A DNA stretch of 64,000 bases, taken from positions 310,001-374,000 of the forward strand of contig JAXHLP010000002.1 of NCBI GenBank assembly GCA_034522155.1, written 5' to 3'. The notes below the pieces were generated by a model that had not been told where the DNA came from, searched no databases, and worked only from the letters and a program-made list of their open reading frames with translations. The translations under genes and the position numbers were made by a program. Source of the stretch: Salinilacustrithrix sp034522155. GTDB taxonomy: Bacteria > Actinomycetota > Acidimicrobiia > Acidimicrobiales > Salinilacustritrichaceae. Numbering within the stretch: the first letter of the stretch is position 1; the number at the start of each line of letters is the position of its first letter. Below are positions 8,463-16,910 of this stretch, in pieces.

Positions 8463-9029
8463 ATGAAATACGACGCCGACGATGCGCAGTTCAGCGAATG
8501 GGTCGCCTGCGCGCAGCAGGGCGACCCGGCGGGCTTCGACTCGCTGGTGCGGGCGTTGGAGCGTCCCCTGGCCGGCTTCGTGCGGGCACGTGGGGCGGCG
8601 GATCCCGAGGGGTTGGTCAATGAGGTCCTCGTGCGGGTGTTCTCGGGCATCGCCGGCTTCGACGGCAACGCACCGCAGTTCAGGGCCTGGGTGTTCCGGA
8701 TCGCCCGGAACCTGCTCGTCGATGAGCGACGTCGGGATGGACGACGACCCCACGTCGTGGCGACAGCACCCGACATGCTCCCCGAGCCGATCTTCTCCCA
8801 GCCGGCCTTCTCCGAGCCGACTCCGGACCGGCTCGACGAGTCCGAGCGAGTCGAAGCGATCCTGGCGCAGGTGACCTCGGAGCAGCGCGAAGTGCTCCTG
8901 TTGCGCGTCGTGGCCGAACTCAGTGTCGAGGAGACCGCCGAGGTGTTGGACTGTCGACCCGGCGCGGTGCGTGCCTTGCAACACCGTGGGTTGAAGCGGC
9001 TCCGCCAAGAATTCGCGAGGAAGCCGTAA
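8463..9029 (+). CDS. ECF-type RNA polymerase sigma factor
   Basis: This 188-residue protein has sigma region 2 at about 10-90 (FDSLVRALERPLAGFV, FRAWVFRIARNLLVDERRR) and region 4 at about 130-185 (LAQVTSEQREVLLLRVVAELSVEETAEVLDCRPGAVRALQHRGLKRLR), a helix-turn-helix that reads the -35 box. Length and the lack of regions 1 and 3 make it an extracytoplasmic function sigma factor. It is 4 nt upstream of a membrane protein gene likely to be its regulator. The target promoter is unknown. Confidence 0.9.
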   Translation: MKYDADDAQFSEWVACAQQGDPAGFDSLVRALERPLAGFVRARGAADPEGLVNEVLVRVFSGIAGFDGNAPQFRAWVFRIARNLLVDERRRDGRRPHVVATAPDMLPEPIFSQPAFSEPTPDRLDESERVEAILAQVTSEQREVLLLRVVAELSVEETAEVLDCRPGAVRALQHRGLKRLRQEFARKP

Positions 9030-9033
9030 CGCG

Positions 9034-10023
9034 ATGGACGATCCCGACGTTCCTTCCCCTGAGATGCGCTGGTTCCGACCCCCCAGAGACGAGATCGATG
9101 CCGTTCTCGGTGACGATCTCTTGGACGATGATCTGGCCGAGGTGGCCGCGATCGTTCACGACCTGCGGTCGGCCTACCTGCGCGATGAGCCTGTGACGCG
9201 GCACGCCGCGCTGCATGCGTTCACCGCAACGCTTCTCGACGACAACGGCGAGCCGCTGGTGACAGCGGTGAGCAACGCCCACGGGTCTGCACCGCAGACG
9301 GCCGGGCTTCCGAACCGAGAACCGAAAAGGAAGAACAAGATGTTTGAAACCGTGAGTGCCCTCGTGGCAACCGTGGCCGGCAAGGTGGTGCTCGGCACCG
9401 CCGTTGCCGCTGCCAGTGTCGGCGGACTGCACGCCACCGACTTCGTCGACGTCCCCGGCCTGCCCGAGCAGTCGTCCGAGGAGTCGTCCGACCAGGACGT
9501 CACCGCCGACGCCGACGCCAGTCAGAGCGAGGACGAGACCGACGCCGCTGACGAGGCCAACGAGCCCGCCGACGCCGCCACCGACGGCCAGAAGACGGCC
9601 GAGGCCGCGCAGACCAAGCAGGAGGTCGCAGCGGCGTTCGCTGCTGACATGGAGGAATGGAGCACGTGTGCCGAGGAGGCCGGCGCGGCCGGGCTGAATC
9701 CGGTCGAGGAGTGCGGCGAACGGCCCCATCCCCGTGACTACGGGCTGACCGAACCGCCGACCAGCCAGGCCGACAACCGTGGTCGCCCGGAGACCACGCC
9801 CGCCCCTGACGCGGCGACGAGCGACCGGGGCGCCACCACCACGCCCGCCCCTGACGCGGCGACGAGCGACCGGGGCGCCACCACCCCGCCGCAGCCCCCG
9901 GCTGGCGACGCTGCCACTGGCGGCACGGACAACGATCCCAGTGCCCGAGGCAGCAGCACCCCGCCCCAGCCCGCCGCGGGCGACACCGGCGGCGCCCCCA
10001 GCGGGACACCGACCCGCCCCTGA
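9034..10023 (+). CDS. Membrane protein, putative anti-sigma partner of the ECF sigma factor
   Basis: This is a 329-residue protein. The first 100 residues are soluble and acidic; a single hydrophobic segment follows at about 105-128 (VSALVATVAGKVVLGTAVAAASVGGL). The remaining 200 residues are Asp/Glu-rich, then Pro/Thr-rich, with two exact 15-residue repeats of TPAPDAATSDRGATT. One membrane span with a cytoplasmic start and a low-complexity outer part, plus the 4-nt spacing from the sigma gene, suggest an anti-sigma factor or its membrane anchor. No zinc-binding anti-sigma motif (HxxxCxxC) is seen, so the role rests on position only. An internal ATG (9340) just before the span could start a shorter form. 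Confidence 0.6.
   Translation: MDDPDVPSPEMRWFRPPRDEIDAVLGDDLLDDDLAEVAAIVHDLRSAYLRDEPVTRHAALHAFTATLLDDNGEPLVTAVSNAHGSAPQTAGLPNREPKRKNKMFETVSALVATVAGKVVLGTAVAAASVGGLHATDFVDVPGLPEQSSEESSDQDVTADADASQSEDETDAADEANEPADAATDGQKTAEAAQTKQEVAAAFAADMEEWSTCAEEAGAAGLNPVEECGERPHPRDYGLTEPPTSQADNRGRPETTPAPDAATSDRGATTTPAPDAATSDRGATTPPQPPAGDAATGGTDNDPSARGSSTPPQPAAGDTGGAPSGTPTRP
9796..9885 (+). repeat. Two exact 45-bp tandem repeats within the membrane protein gene
   Basis: Copies at 9796-9840 and 9841-9885 are identical and encode TPAPDAATSDRGATT twice. Exact identity at third positions points to recent slippage or recombination. Confidence 0.85.
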
Positions 10024-10065
10024 GGACGGTCTCGTCCAGGACACCAGAGCGGCGACACACGCGCT

Positions 10066-10091
10066 CGGCCCCGCCCATCGTGGCGGGGCCG
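10066..10091 (+). terminator. Strong GC hairpin after the sigma/anti-sigma operon
   Basis: CGGCCCCGCC and GGCGGGGCCG form a perfect 10-bp stem around the loop CATCGT, 43 nt after the stop at 10023. No T-run follows; actinobacterial intrinsic terminators often lack one. Confidence 0.6.
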
Positions 10092-10218
10092 GTCGTGTGG
10101 CGTCGGTCATGAGTGGCGGTGTTCTTCCGGTTCGCCGAGTCCTCTGGAGCATTCACCGGTCCTCGCACACGGGGACCCCTACTTTCGGCCTTGTCGTCTC
10201 GGGTCGTCGGAGTCGTTG

Positions 10219-10715
10219 ATGATGAGTTGGGTATCGCGTTCTGCAGGGAACGGTTCGTTGCGGCGGACCTGGACGAGCACCGTCGCGAAGTTCGTTGCGC
10301 TGCTCGTGGCGGTGACCGTGGTCGCCGTGGTCGCGTCGAAGTACTGAACCAGCGGTCGGTGTTCGCCGAGTCGATGTCGGCGTTGGAGGAGGAGACCGCC
10401 GCGTCTGCTCGGTTGGATCGGGCGTTGCTCGACACGACGCTTCCGCTGTCCACCGTCATCTATCGGGTCGGGTCGCCGGAACGGATCGAGGACGAGACGT
10501 CCATGCTCGACTCGATCGTCACCCTCGCGCAGCGTCTCGGCCTCCACGTCGTCGCCGAAGGCATTGAGATGCGCGACGACCTCGACCGCCTCCGCGGCTA
10601 CGGGCAGGTCGCCGGCCAGGGCTTCCTGTTCGCTCGCCCGATGCCAGGCGACGACATCCGGCGCTTCCGAGCCATGCTGCACGACTCCGACCGTCGCCCC
10701 ATACCTTCGGTGTGA
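10219..10715 (+). pseudogene. Relic of a membrane-anchored GGDEF/EAL protein
   Basis: ATG 10219 starts a 42-codon frame with a basic start and a membrane segment (VAKFVALLVAVTVVAVVASKY) that stops at 10347. In another frame the text continues with a sensor-like helix (LNQRSVFAESMSALEEET) and then jumps at about 10490 into the end of an EAL domain: SIVTLAQRLGLHVVAEGIE, GQGFLFARPMPGDDI. The front of the EAL domain (EAL motif, catalytic Asp pair and Lys) and any GGDEF domain are missing. So a c-di-GMP phosphodiesterase gene has suffered a frameshift and a large internal deletion. It lies between the sigma operon and the Tad pilus cluster. Confidence 0.7.
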
Positions 10716-10723
10716 GGGCGGGC

Positions 10724-11989
10724 TCAGACGAACAGGCGTCGCAGCCGGCCCGATCGTGCCCGGTGGCCGGACTCGTGGTGTGCCGCTTCGAAGCGATCCA
10801 CGAGCTGACACAGGCCGTCGGCGGTCCTCGACTCGAGCTCGCCCTCGAGGATCGGCACGCCCTCGTTCATGGAGATGGGCATGGTGCGATCGCTCGGAAC
10901 GCAGACGTCCGGGGTCATGCCGATGGTCTCGATGATGTCGCCGACGTCGAGGCCGACCTGGGCGTCGGCACGGTTGAGGACGAAGTGCCGTGTCGGATCG
11001 CTCAGGCCGATCTGGTCGAGGGCGTCGATGGTCTTGCGCAGCCCGCGCACGCTGGCGACGTCGGTGGCGGCCACGAACACCAGGTCGGTAGCCGTCTCCA
11101 TCAGGCTGAGCGTACGTTCGCCCAGGCCCGGGTCGGAGTCGACGACCACGTAGCGGAAGTCGTCGGCCAGCAGTTGCACGGCGCGGGTGAACGCCTTCGG
11201 CGTGATCTCGTCGGCGACCCCGGGGGAGTCGGGTGCGCACAGCACGAACAGCCCGCTGCGATGGAGGGCGAGGTGGATCTTCACCTCGGCGGCCTCGGCG
11301 AGGCGGCCGCCGGTCGCGCTCCTGGCCGTGGTCTCCGGCTGGAGTCGCAACGCGTTGGCGACATCGCCGAATTGCAGATCGGCGTCGACGAGTGCCACCT
11401 CTCGGGGCACCCGCTGGGCCAGGCCGACGGCGAGGTTGGTGGCCATCGTGGTCTTGCCGGCCCCGCCCTTGGGGGAGACGACCATGATGAGCCGGTGCGC
11501 CGGCCGCTCCACCCGGCCCACCTGGAAGCGTCGACGCTCCGACACGACCAGGGCCCGCTCGGCCACCGCGCTGAGGTCGGCGTCGTCGTCCTCGGGACCG
11601 AAGCAGTCGCGGACACCGACCTGCATGGCCCGGGTGATCGTGTTCACGTCGATGCGGGCCCACAGCAGCACGCTGACGTCCGGGCAGCACTCGTCACAGC
11701 GCTGCGCGATCGCGATCGCCGCGTCGGGATCGAGCTCGCCGTCGACCACGATTGCGTCGGGCGCGACCGTGTCGATGTCGGACGGGGCGGCGAGGGGCAG
11801 GGTCCGGACATCGACGGATGGACCGGTCGCCATCCCCAGCCGGTGCCCGATCGCCTCCCGGTCGGACAGGACGAGGATGGTCGACCGGCTTGCCGGCCTG
11901 GGCTCGCGCACATCCACATCGATGGTTCGCTGAAGCAGCACGCCGCCGGAGACCTCAGGTGCTTCTGATTCCGCCAGGAATTCCGTCAT
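10724..11989 (-). CDS. CpaE/TadZ-like pilus assembly ATPase, copy 1
   Basis: This 421-residue protein has an N-terminal receiver-like domain (about 35-160: STILVLSDREAIGHRL, VSVLLWARIDVNTITRAMQVGVRD) and a MinD/ParA ATPase domain (about 165-400) with the deviant Walker A KGGAGKTTMATNLA, switch DADLQFGD and VVVDSDPG. CpaE/TadZ places Tad pilus machinery at its site in the cell. It closely resembles the second copy at 14919-16076 over the ATPase domain, with many identical runs such as DRTMPISMNEGVPI. Start: ATG 11989, chosen because a conserved promoter motif ends 9 nt before it, as at tadE. It is last in the cluster but has its own promoter. The 32-residue N-terminal extension beginning MTEFLAESEA is absent from copy 2. 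Confidence 0.87.
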   Translation of the reverse strand: MTEFLAESEAPEVSGGVLLQRTIDVDVREPRPASRSTILVLSDREAIGHRLGMATGPSVDVRTLPLAAPSDIDTVAPDAIVVDGELDPDAAIAIAQRCDECCPDVSVLLWARIDVNTITRAMQVGVRDCFGPEDDDADLSAVAERALVVSERRRFQVGRVERPAHRLIMVVSPKGGAGKTTMATNLAVGLAQRVPREVALVDADLQFGDVANALRLQPETTARSATGGRLAEAAEVKIHLALHRSGLFVLCAPDSPGVADEITPKAFTRAVQLLADDFRYVVVDSDPGLGERTLSLMETATDLVFVAATDVASVRGLRKTIDALDQIGLSDPTRHFVLNRADAQVGLDVGDIIETIGMTPDVCVPSDRTMPISMNEGVPILEGELESRTADGLCQLVDRFEAAHHESGHRARSGRLRRLFV

Positions 11990-11998
11990 CTTCGATGT

Positions 11999-12025
11999 CG
12001 TCGGCGCGACCGGGCACCAACTTGA
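11999..12025 (-). promoter_or_regulatory. FliA/WhiG-like promoter motif before cpaE copy 1
   Basis: On the minus strand TCAAGT, 15 nt, then CCGACG; the ATG follows 9 nt after the second box. The same boxes, spacing and distance occur before tadE (19196-19222). The pattern resembles promoters of the FliA/WhiG sigma family (TAAA or CTCA, spacer, GCCGA). Confidence 0.5.
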
Positions 12026-12042
12026 GGGAAAAGTCGGAAGAT

Positions 12043-12969
12043 TCAGAAGCCGCCGGCCAGGTCGAGCGCGGCCGGGCCGAGGATGATCACGAACAGCGAC
12101 GGCAGGATGCAGAACACGAGGGGGAAGACGATCTTCACCGGCAGCGACGCCGCCTTCTCCTCGATGCGGCCCTGCTGCTTCTGACGGATCTCCTTGGACT
12201 GCACCTGCAGCACCCGGCTGATGGGGATGCCGTGTTCGGTCGACTGGCGGACGGCGGAGACGAACTGGCGGAGCTCGGGGACATCGGTGCGCTCGACGAG
12301 CTGCTCGAACGCCTGCTCCCGCGTCGCCCCCATCTGCACGTCCTGGAGCACCCGGCGGAACTCCTCGGACAGCGGGTTGGTCTCGCCCTCCGTGGCCTTC
12401 ATCATCGCGGTGTCGAATCCGAGACCGGCCTCGATGTTGACCGACAGCTGGTCGATCATGTCGGGGAGCAGCTCGGCCAGGGCGTCCTGGCGTTCCTGCA
12501 CCTTGCGGTTGAGCCAGGCGTTGGGGCCGAGCGCGGCGGCCACAACCACCAGCAGCGCCTGGAGGACGGAGTTGCGTTCCGGGCTGGCACCGAGCAGCAG
12601 CGTGCTGATGCCGAGCGCGGTGCCCGCTGACAGGACGCGGACCACGAGCATGCGCTCCACGGTCCACCCGGCGTCGGTCAGGCCGGCGAGGGTCAGCTTC
12701 TGTTCGGTGCGGCCCACCCCCTCGGCCGAGGAGAACCGGCGGGCACGCCGGGCGATCGCCTCGAACAGGGGATCGGCGAGGCGGGCGCGGGCGGATTCGT
12801 TGAGAACGACCTGGCGGCTGGTCTGGGGCCGGCCGCGCTTGAGGTTGCTGCCGGCGCGGCTACCCAGGCTGCTCGGCTGGCGGTCGGCGAGCGACGTGGC
12901 CAGGGCGGCGATGCCCACGGCCACGGCAAGGGCCACGAGCAGGGCGGCGACGTACACGTACAACGGCAT
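12043..12969 (-). CDS. TadC-like type II/IV pilus inner-membrane platform protein
   Basis: This 308-residue protein has an N-terminal membrane helix (MPLYVYVAALLVALAVAVGIAAL), two spans at about 108-150, the T2SSF cytoplasmic domain with LAELLPDMIDQLSVNIEAGLGFDTAM, and a last span (IVFPLVFCILPSLFVIILGPAAL). TadC pairs with TadB as the membrane platform on which the motor ATPase acts. Its start directly follows the stop of the VWA-TadB gene (12970/12969), so both are co-transcribed. Length matches TadC proteins. Confidence 0.87.
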   Translation of the reverse strand: MPLYVYVAALLVALAVAVGIAALATSLADRQPSSLGSRAGSNLKRGRPQTSRQVVLNESARARLADPLFEAIARRARRFSSAEGVGRTEQKLTLAGLTDAGWTVERMLVVRVLSAGTALGISTLLLGASPERNSVLQALLVVVAAALGPNAWLNRKVQERQDALAELLPDMIDQLSVNIEAGLGFDTAMMKATEGETNPLSEEFRRVLQDVQMGATREQAFEQLVERTDVPELRQFVSAVRQSTEHGIPISRVLQVQSKEIRQKQQGRIEEKAASLPVKIVFPLVFCILPSLFVIILGPAALDLAGGF

Positions 12970-14922
12970 CTAGGCGCCTCCCACGGTGATCAGCTTCCGG
13001 AGCCAGATGAAGCCGGCGAGCAGCAACCCGACGCCGACCGCCAGCAACGTGAGTCCGGTCGACGACGAGAACAACGGGTCGAGGTACTCGGGGTTCGTCG
13101 CGTACATGACGAGGGCCATGCCGATGGGCAGGACCCCGAGGACGATCGCTGACATCCGGCCCTCGGCGGTGAGCGCATCGACCTTGCGCCGGAGCTGGGC
13201 TCGCACCCGGATCTTCTCGGCCACCTGCTCGAGGATGCGGGTGAGGTTGCCGCCCACCTCGCGGTGGACCCGGATCGCGTCCACGACCCAGGCCAGGTCC
13301 TTGCTGTTCATCCGCCGGGCCACGCCGGCGAGTCCGTCCTCGATCTCGCGTCCCAGGCGGGTCTCGAGGATCGCCCGGTCCAGCTCGGTGCTCATCGGCG
13401 GGTCGAGCTCGGCGGCGAGGTTGTCGATGGCCTGGCCGATGCCGACGCCGGCTCGCATCGAGCCCGCCAGCAGCATCAGCGCGTCGCCGAGCTGGCGGGA
13501 GAAGGCCTTGTTGCGTCGATGTGCCAGCAGCCTGAGCAGCTGCGGCGCCCCGACCACGGTCACGACGACACCGACCAGCGCAGCCACCACGCCGCCGGCG
13601 AGCAGCCACAGTACGACGGCGACGAGCACGGCCGTGCCGGCGACGGCGGCGACGAACTCGCCCGCCCGCATCGCCAGGCCGGAGCGGTCGAGGGCGGCGT
13701 CGATCGCGCCCTCCTGCTCGGCGCGCTCCACCGCGCGGCTCGAGATGCGCGTCACCGCCCGGCGGGCCGATTCGAGCGCCGATCGCAGCAGCGAGGTCTG
13801 GGACGTGGCGCGCTCGGGGGCATCGCTGCGCAGCGAACGCCGGACCCGTCGGGGCCGGCGTTCGGTTCCGAGCGTCACCGCGGTCAGCGCGCCGAGGGCC
13901 ACGGCGATCAGCGCGACCCCGACCCACAGCGCGGCGTTGGAGTCTGCGGGGCCGGTCTGGATCTCCACCGGGCGGGGTGCCGGCACGGCCTGCTCGGGCG
14001 GTGCCGTGGTCGCCACCGCCGAGGCCGGGAGGGTCAGCTCGGTGGACGTTTCCGCGCCGCCGGCGCCCAGGGTCACGTCGACGATGCGAACGGTGGCGGT
14101 CGAGGTGTAGGTGATCTCGTAGCGGTTGACGAGCCGCTGGCTCAGCTCCCGGTACGCCTCGGTGAGCGCGCCCGGGTTGTCGGCGCCGATGACGGTGCCG
14201 TCGGCGGCCTCGGCGAGGCTGCCCAGCGCGGCTTCGTCGGACTCGGGGGAGCGCAGCGACACGGCGAAGAACTCCGCGTCGGTGGTGTCGAGCGTGCCCG
14301 CCGTGGCGGCGAGGTCGGTGCCGGAGACGGTGTCGGCGCCGTCGGACAGCACCACCACGCCGGTGCGGGTGGTGCCGGATGCCGCGACCTCGGCGGCGGC
14401 CAGGGAGACGGCGTCGAAGAGGGCGGTCTCGCCCCCCGCGGTCAGTCCGTCGATGGCCGCAAGGGTCGCCGCCCGGTCGGTGGTCAGGCCCGACACGAGG
14501 CTGGCCGTGTCGCCGAAGCCGATCACGGCGACGTTCGCGCCTTCGGGGAGCTCGTTGACGAAGGTGCGGGCCGCCGCCTTGGCCTGCTCGAGCGGATCAC
14601 CCTCCATCGATCCCGAGACGTCGACGGCGAGCGCCACGTCGACCACCTCGGTCGACCGGGATCCCACCTCGGCATCCTGTTCCTCGCCGCCCTCGGTGAC
14701 CGATACGTCGCCGTTGTCGAGTGCGTCGGCAGCCGGGCCGGTGGCGGCGACGTCGAGCGACACCTCGGGGAAGTCGCCGAGGTCGATCGCCGTGATCTCC
14801 ATCTCGGCCGGCGGGGCGCCGGCGGGTTCGGGATCCTCCTGGGCCGCGACCGGGGGTGCCGCCACGAGCGCAAGGACCAGGCCGGCCGCCAGCACAAGGG
14901 GCCAGTGGCGGCTCCGGATCAC
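12970..14922 (-). CDS. VWA domain fused to TadB-like pilus platform protein
   Basis: This is a 650-residue fusion. A signal peptide or first span (HWPLVLAAGLVLALVAAPPVAAQ) is followed by a von Willebrand A domain at about 95-265 with the metal-site motif DVSGSMEGD and later TGVVVLSDGADT. A span lies at about 325-350. The second half is a T2SSF/TadB domain (GDALMLLAGSMRAGVGIGQAIDNLA) with closing spans (SAIVLGVLPIGMALVMY, LTLLAVGVGLLLAGFIWL). The VWA part would lie outside, the platform domain inside. TadB alone is about 300 residues. Start: GTG 14922, which overlaps the stop of cpaE copy 2 by 4 nt (GTGA) and directly precedes the signal sequence; the frame is open further upstream. Confidence 0.85.
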   Translation of the reverse strand: MIRSRHWPLVLAAGLVLALVAAPPVAAQEDPEPAGAPPAEMEITAIDLGDFPEVSLDVAATGPAADALDNGDVSVTEGGEEQDAEVGSRSTEVVDVALAVDVSGSMEGDPLEQAKAAARTFVNELPEGANVAVIGFGDTASLVSGLTTDRAATLAAIDGLTAGGETALFDAVSLAAAEVAASGTTRTGVVVLSDGADTVSGTDLAATAGTLDTTDAEFFAVSLRSPESDEAALGSLAEAADGTVIGADNPGALTEAYRELSQRLVNRYEITYTSTATVRIVDVTLGAGGAETSTELTLPASAVATTAPPEQAVPAPRPVEIQTGPADSNAALWVGVALIAVALGALTAVTLGTERRPRRVRRSLRSDAPERATSQTSLLRSALESARRAVTRISSRAVERAEQEGAIDAALDRSGLAMRAGEFVAAVAGTAVLVAVVLWLLAGGVVAALVGVVVTVVGAPQLLRLLAHRRNKAFSRQLGDALMLLAGSMRAGVGIGQAIDNLAAELDPPMSTELDRAILETRLGREIEDGLAGVARRMNSKDLAWVVDAIRVHREVGGNLTRILEQVAEKIRVRAQLRRKVDALTAEGRMSAIVLGVLPIGMALVMYATNPEYLDPLFSSSTGLTLLAVGVGLLLAGFIWLRKLITVGGA

Positions 14923-16076
14923 AGGAATCTCCGATGGCGGCGCTCGTGGTGGCGGTCGCCGTCGTTCGACTCGGCCTTGGGCTCGAAGCCGTCCACGAGC
15001 TGCCACAGGTGTTCGGCGACCCGCGATTCGAGCTCGCCCTCGATGATCGGCACGCCCTCGTTCATCGAGATCGGCATCGTGCGATCGCTGGGCAAGAGCA
15101 CCTCGGGCTCCATGCCGATCGTCTCGTTGATGTCGCCGACGGCGAGGCCGACCTTGGCGTCGCTGCGGTTGAGGACGAAGTGTCGGCTCTGGTGGGTCAT
15201 GCCGATCTGGTCGAGGGCGTCGAGGGTCTTGCGCAGCCCGCGCACGCTGGCGACGTCAGTGGCGGCGACCAGCACCAGGTCGGTGGCCTGGTCGATCAGG
15301 GCGAGCGTGCGTTCGCCGAGGCCGGGATCGGTGTCGACGACCACGTAGCGGAAGTCGTCGGTCAGGAGGCCGACGGCGCGGGTGAATGCCTTCGGGGTGA
15401 TCGAGTCGGCGACGCCGGGCAGCTCGGGCGCGCACAGCACGTAGAGACCGCTGCGGTGCAGAGTCAGGTGGATCTTGACCTCGGCGGCCTCTTCGAGGCG
15501 TCCGTCGATCGCGTCGCGCACCGTCGTCTCCGGTTGGAGCCGCAGCGCGTTGGCCACGTCGCCGAACTGGAGGTCGCCGTCGACGAGCGCCACCTGGCGC
15601 GGCAGGCGCATGGCGAGGCCGACGGCGAGGTTCGTGGCCACGGTCGTCTTGCCGGCACCACCCTTGGGCGACATCACCATGATCATCTTGTTGGCTTGGC
15701 GCTCGGGGGCCACGGCCAGGGCGCGGCGCCGCTGTGAGGCTTCGAGGGCGCGCTTGACGACCTCGCGGATCCGGCCATCGTCGGCCTCGGGTCCGAACAC
15801 GTCGCGGACACCGGCCTGCATCGCCTGGGTGATCGTGGTCACCTCGGCGGTGGCCCAGAGCAGCACGACCACGTCGGGCCGCAGCTCGTCGTAAGTGTGG
15901 GCCAGCTCGATGGCCGCGGCCGGGTCGGCCTCGCCGTCGATCACGATGGCGTTGAGGTCGGCCGCGTCGGCCTTGAGGCCGGTCTCGGACGGCAGGGTGC
16001 GGATGGACTCGATGTCGCCGGCCGCGTCCTTCAGCCGCTCCTCGATGACCTCTCGGTCGGACAGAATGAAGATCAT
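14919..16076 (-). CDS. CpaE/TadZ-like pilus assembly ATPase, copy 2
   Basis: This 385-residue protein has a receiver-like domain at residues 1-125 (MIFILSDREVIEERL, DVVVLLWATAEVTTITQAMQAGVRDVFG) and a MinD/ParA-type ATPase domain at about 130-365 with KGGAGKTTVATNLA, DGDLQFGD and VVVDTDPGLGERT. It is a close paralogue of the 10724-11989 gene. The phospho-accepting Asp of true receivers is not obvious, as usual in TadZ. The start overlaps the cpaB stop by one base (TGATG) and its stop overlaps the VWA-TadB start, so it is in the main tad operon. Its His/Arg-rich tail resembles the end of copy 1. Confidence 0.88.
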   Translation of the reverse strand: MIFILSDREVIEERLKDAAGDIESIRTLPSETGLKADAADLNAIVIDGEADPAAAIELAHTYDELRPDVVVLLWATAEVTTITQAMQAGVRDVFGPEADDGRIREVVKRALEASQRRRALAVAPERQANKMIMVMSPKGGAGKTTVATNLAVGLAMRLPRQVALVDGDLQFGDVANALRLQPETTVRDAIDGRLEEAAEVKIHLTLHRSGLYVLCAPELPGVADSITPKAFTRAVGLLTDDFRYVVVDTDPGLGERTLALIDQATDLVLVAATDVASVRGLRKTLDALDQIGMTHQSRHFVLNRSDAKVGLAVGDINETIGMEPEVLLPSDRTMPISMNEGVPIIEGELESRVAEHLWQLVDGFEPKAESNDGDRHHERRHRRFL

Positions 16077-16897
16077 CAGTTGCCTCCTGCGTTCGGGTCG
16101 ACGGCTTCGCCGACGCTGGTTCCCTGGCTGTCGACCCGTTGGTCGTCGTGGTGCAGCGCCATGTGCAGCGACGCGTTCAGCGACTGGTCGTTGCGGAAGA
16201 AGATGAGGCGCTCGGTGTCGAGTCCGTCGAGGGCCAGCGTGATGAGCAGCGAGCCATCGGCCGGCGCCACCCGCTCGGTGGCGGCCTGGGCGTCGGTGGA
16301 CTCAGGCAGTGGGTTGCCCTGCACGTTGGTCACCAGCGCCTGCTGGAGGACGATCTGGGTGTAGCGCATCGTCGCGGCGTTGGGGTTGCCGCCTTCGCCG
16401 CGCAGGGGGTCCTCGTCGGGAAGGAGGAACTCCTCGCGCGGGCCGGACGCCAGCACGGCCACGTGGTCGCCCGGCACCGGGATGCCGCCGATGAACTGCT
16501 CCTGGGACATGGCGATCGTGACCTCGAGGTGGCCCTCGGGGATGTCGACCGAGCCCGGACGGGCGCTGAACTGGTCGGGTTCCACGAACCGGGCAGCCTG
16601 TACGGTCTCGCCCGCGAGGATGTCGACGGTGGTCACCAGGCCGGCCACGGGGTCGAGCTCGGAGAGCGTGCCCTCGGGGGCGATCTTGGCCGGCACCTCC
16701 TCGGTCTCGACGAAGTCGGCGAGCTCCTCGGCCGGCGTGCCGGCCGGGATCTGCTGGGTCGTCACCAGGGCGGCCACCAGCTCCTCGCCGGCGAGGGCGC
16801 GGTCTTCCGCGCCACGCACGTAGGTCACCAACACGCCGGTGCCGACCAGCGCGACCAGCGCCGCAATGGCGACGACGACGATCCTCTTCTTCTTCAT
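16076..16897 (-). CDS. CpaB/RcpC-like Flp pilus assembly protein
   Basis: This 273-residue protein starts with Lys-rich MKKKRIVVVAIAALVALVGTGVLVTYV (one membrane anchor), followed by an SAF/CpaB domain (about 35-110: VVTTQQIPAGTPAEELADFVETEEVPAKI, VAGLVTTVDILAGETV) and the RcpC/CpaB region (VTIAMSQEQFIGGIPVPGDHVAVLAS). CpaB proteins link the pilus machinery to the cell wall and help secretin or pilus assembly. It is third in the operon; its stop overlaps the cpaE start. Length is normal. Confidence 0.88.
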   Translation of the reverse strand: MKKKRIVVVAIAALVALVGTGVLVTYVRGAEDRALAGEELVAALVTTQQIPAGTPAEELADFVETEEVPAKIAPEGTLSELDPVAGLVTTVDILAGETVQAARFVEPDQFSARPGSVDIPEGHLEVTIAMSQEQFIGGIPVPGDHVAVLASGPREEFLLPDEDPLRGEGGNPNAATMRYTQIVLQQALVTNVQGNPLPESTDAQAATERVAPADGSLLITLALDGLDTERLIFFRNDQSLNASLHMALHHDDQRVDSQGTSVGEAVDPNAGGN

Positions 16898-16910
16898 GGC
16901 TTGCTCGCTT

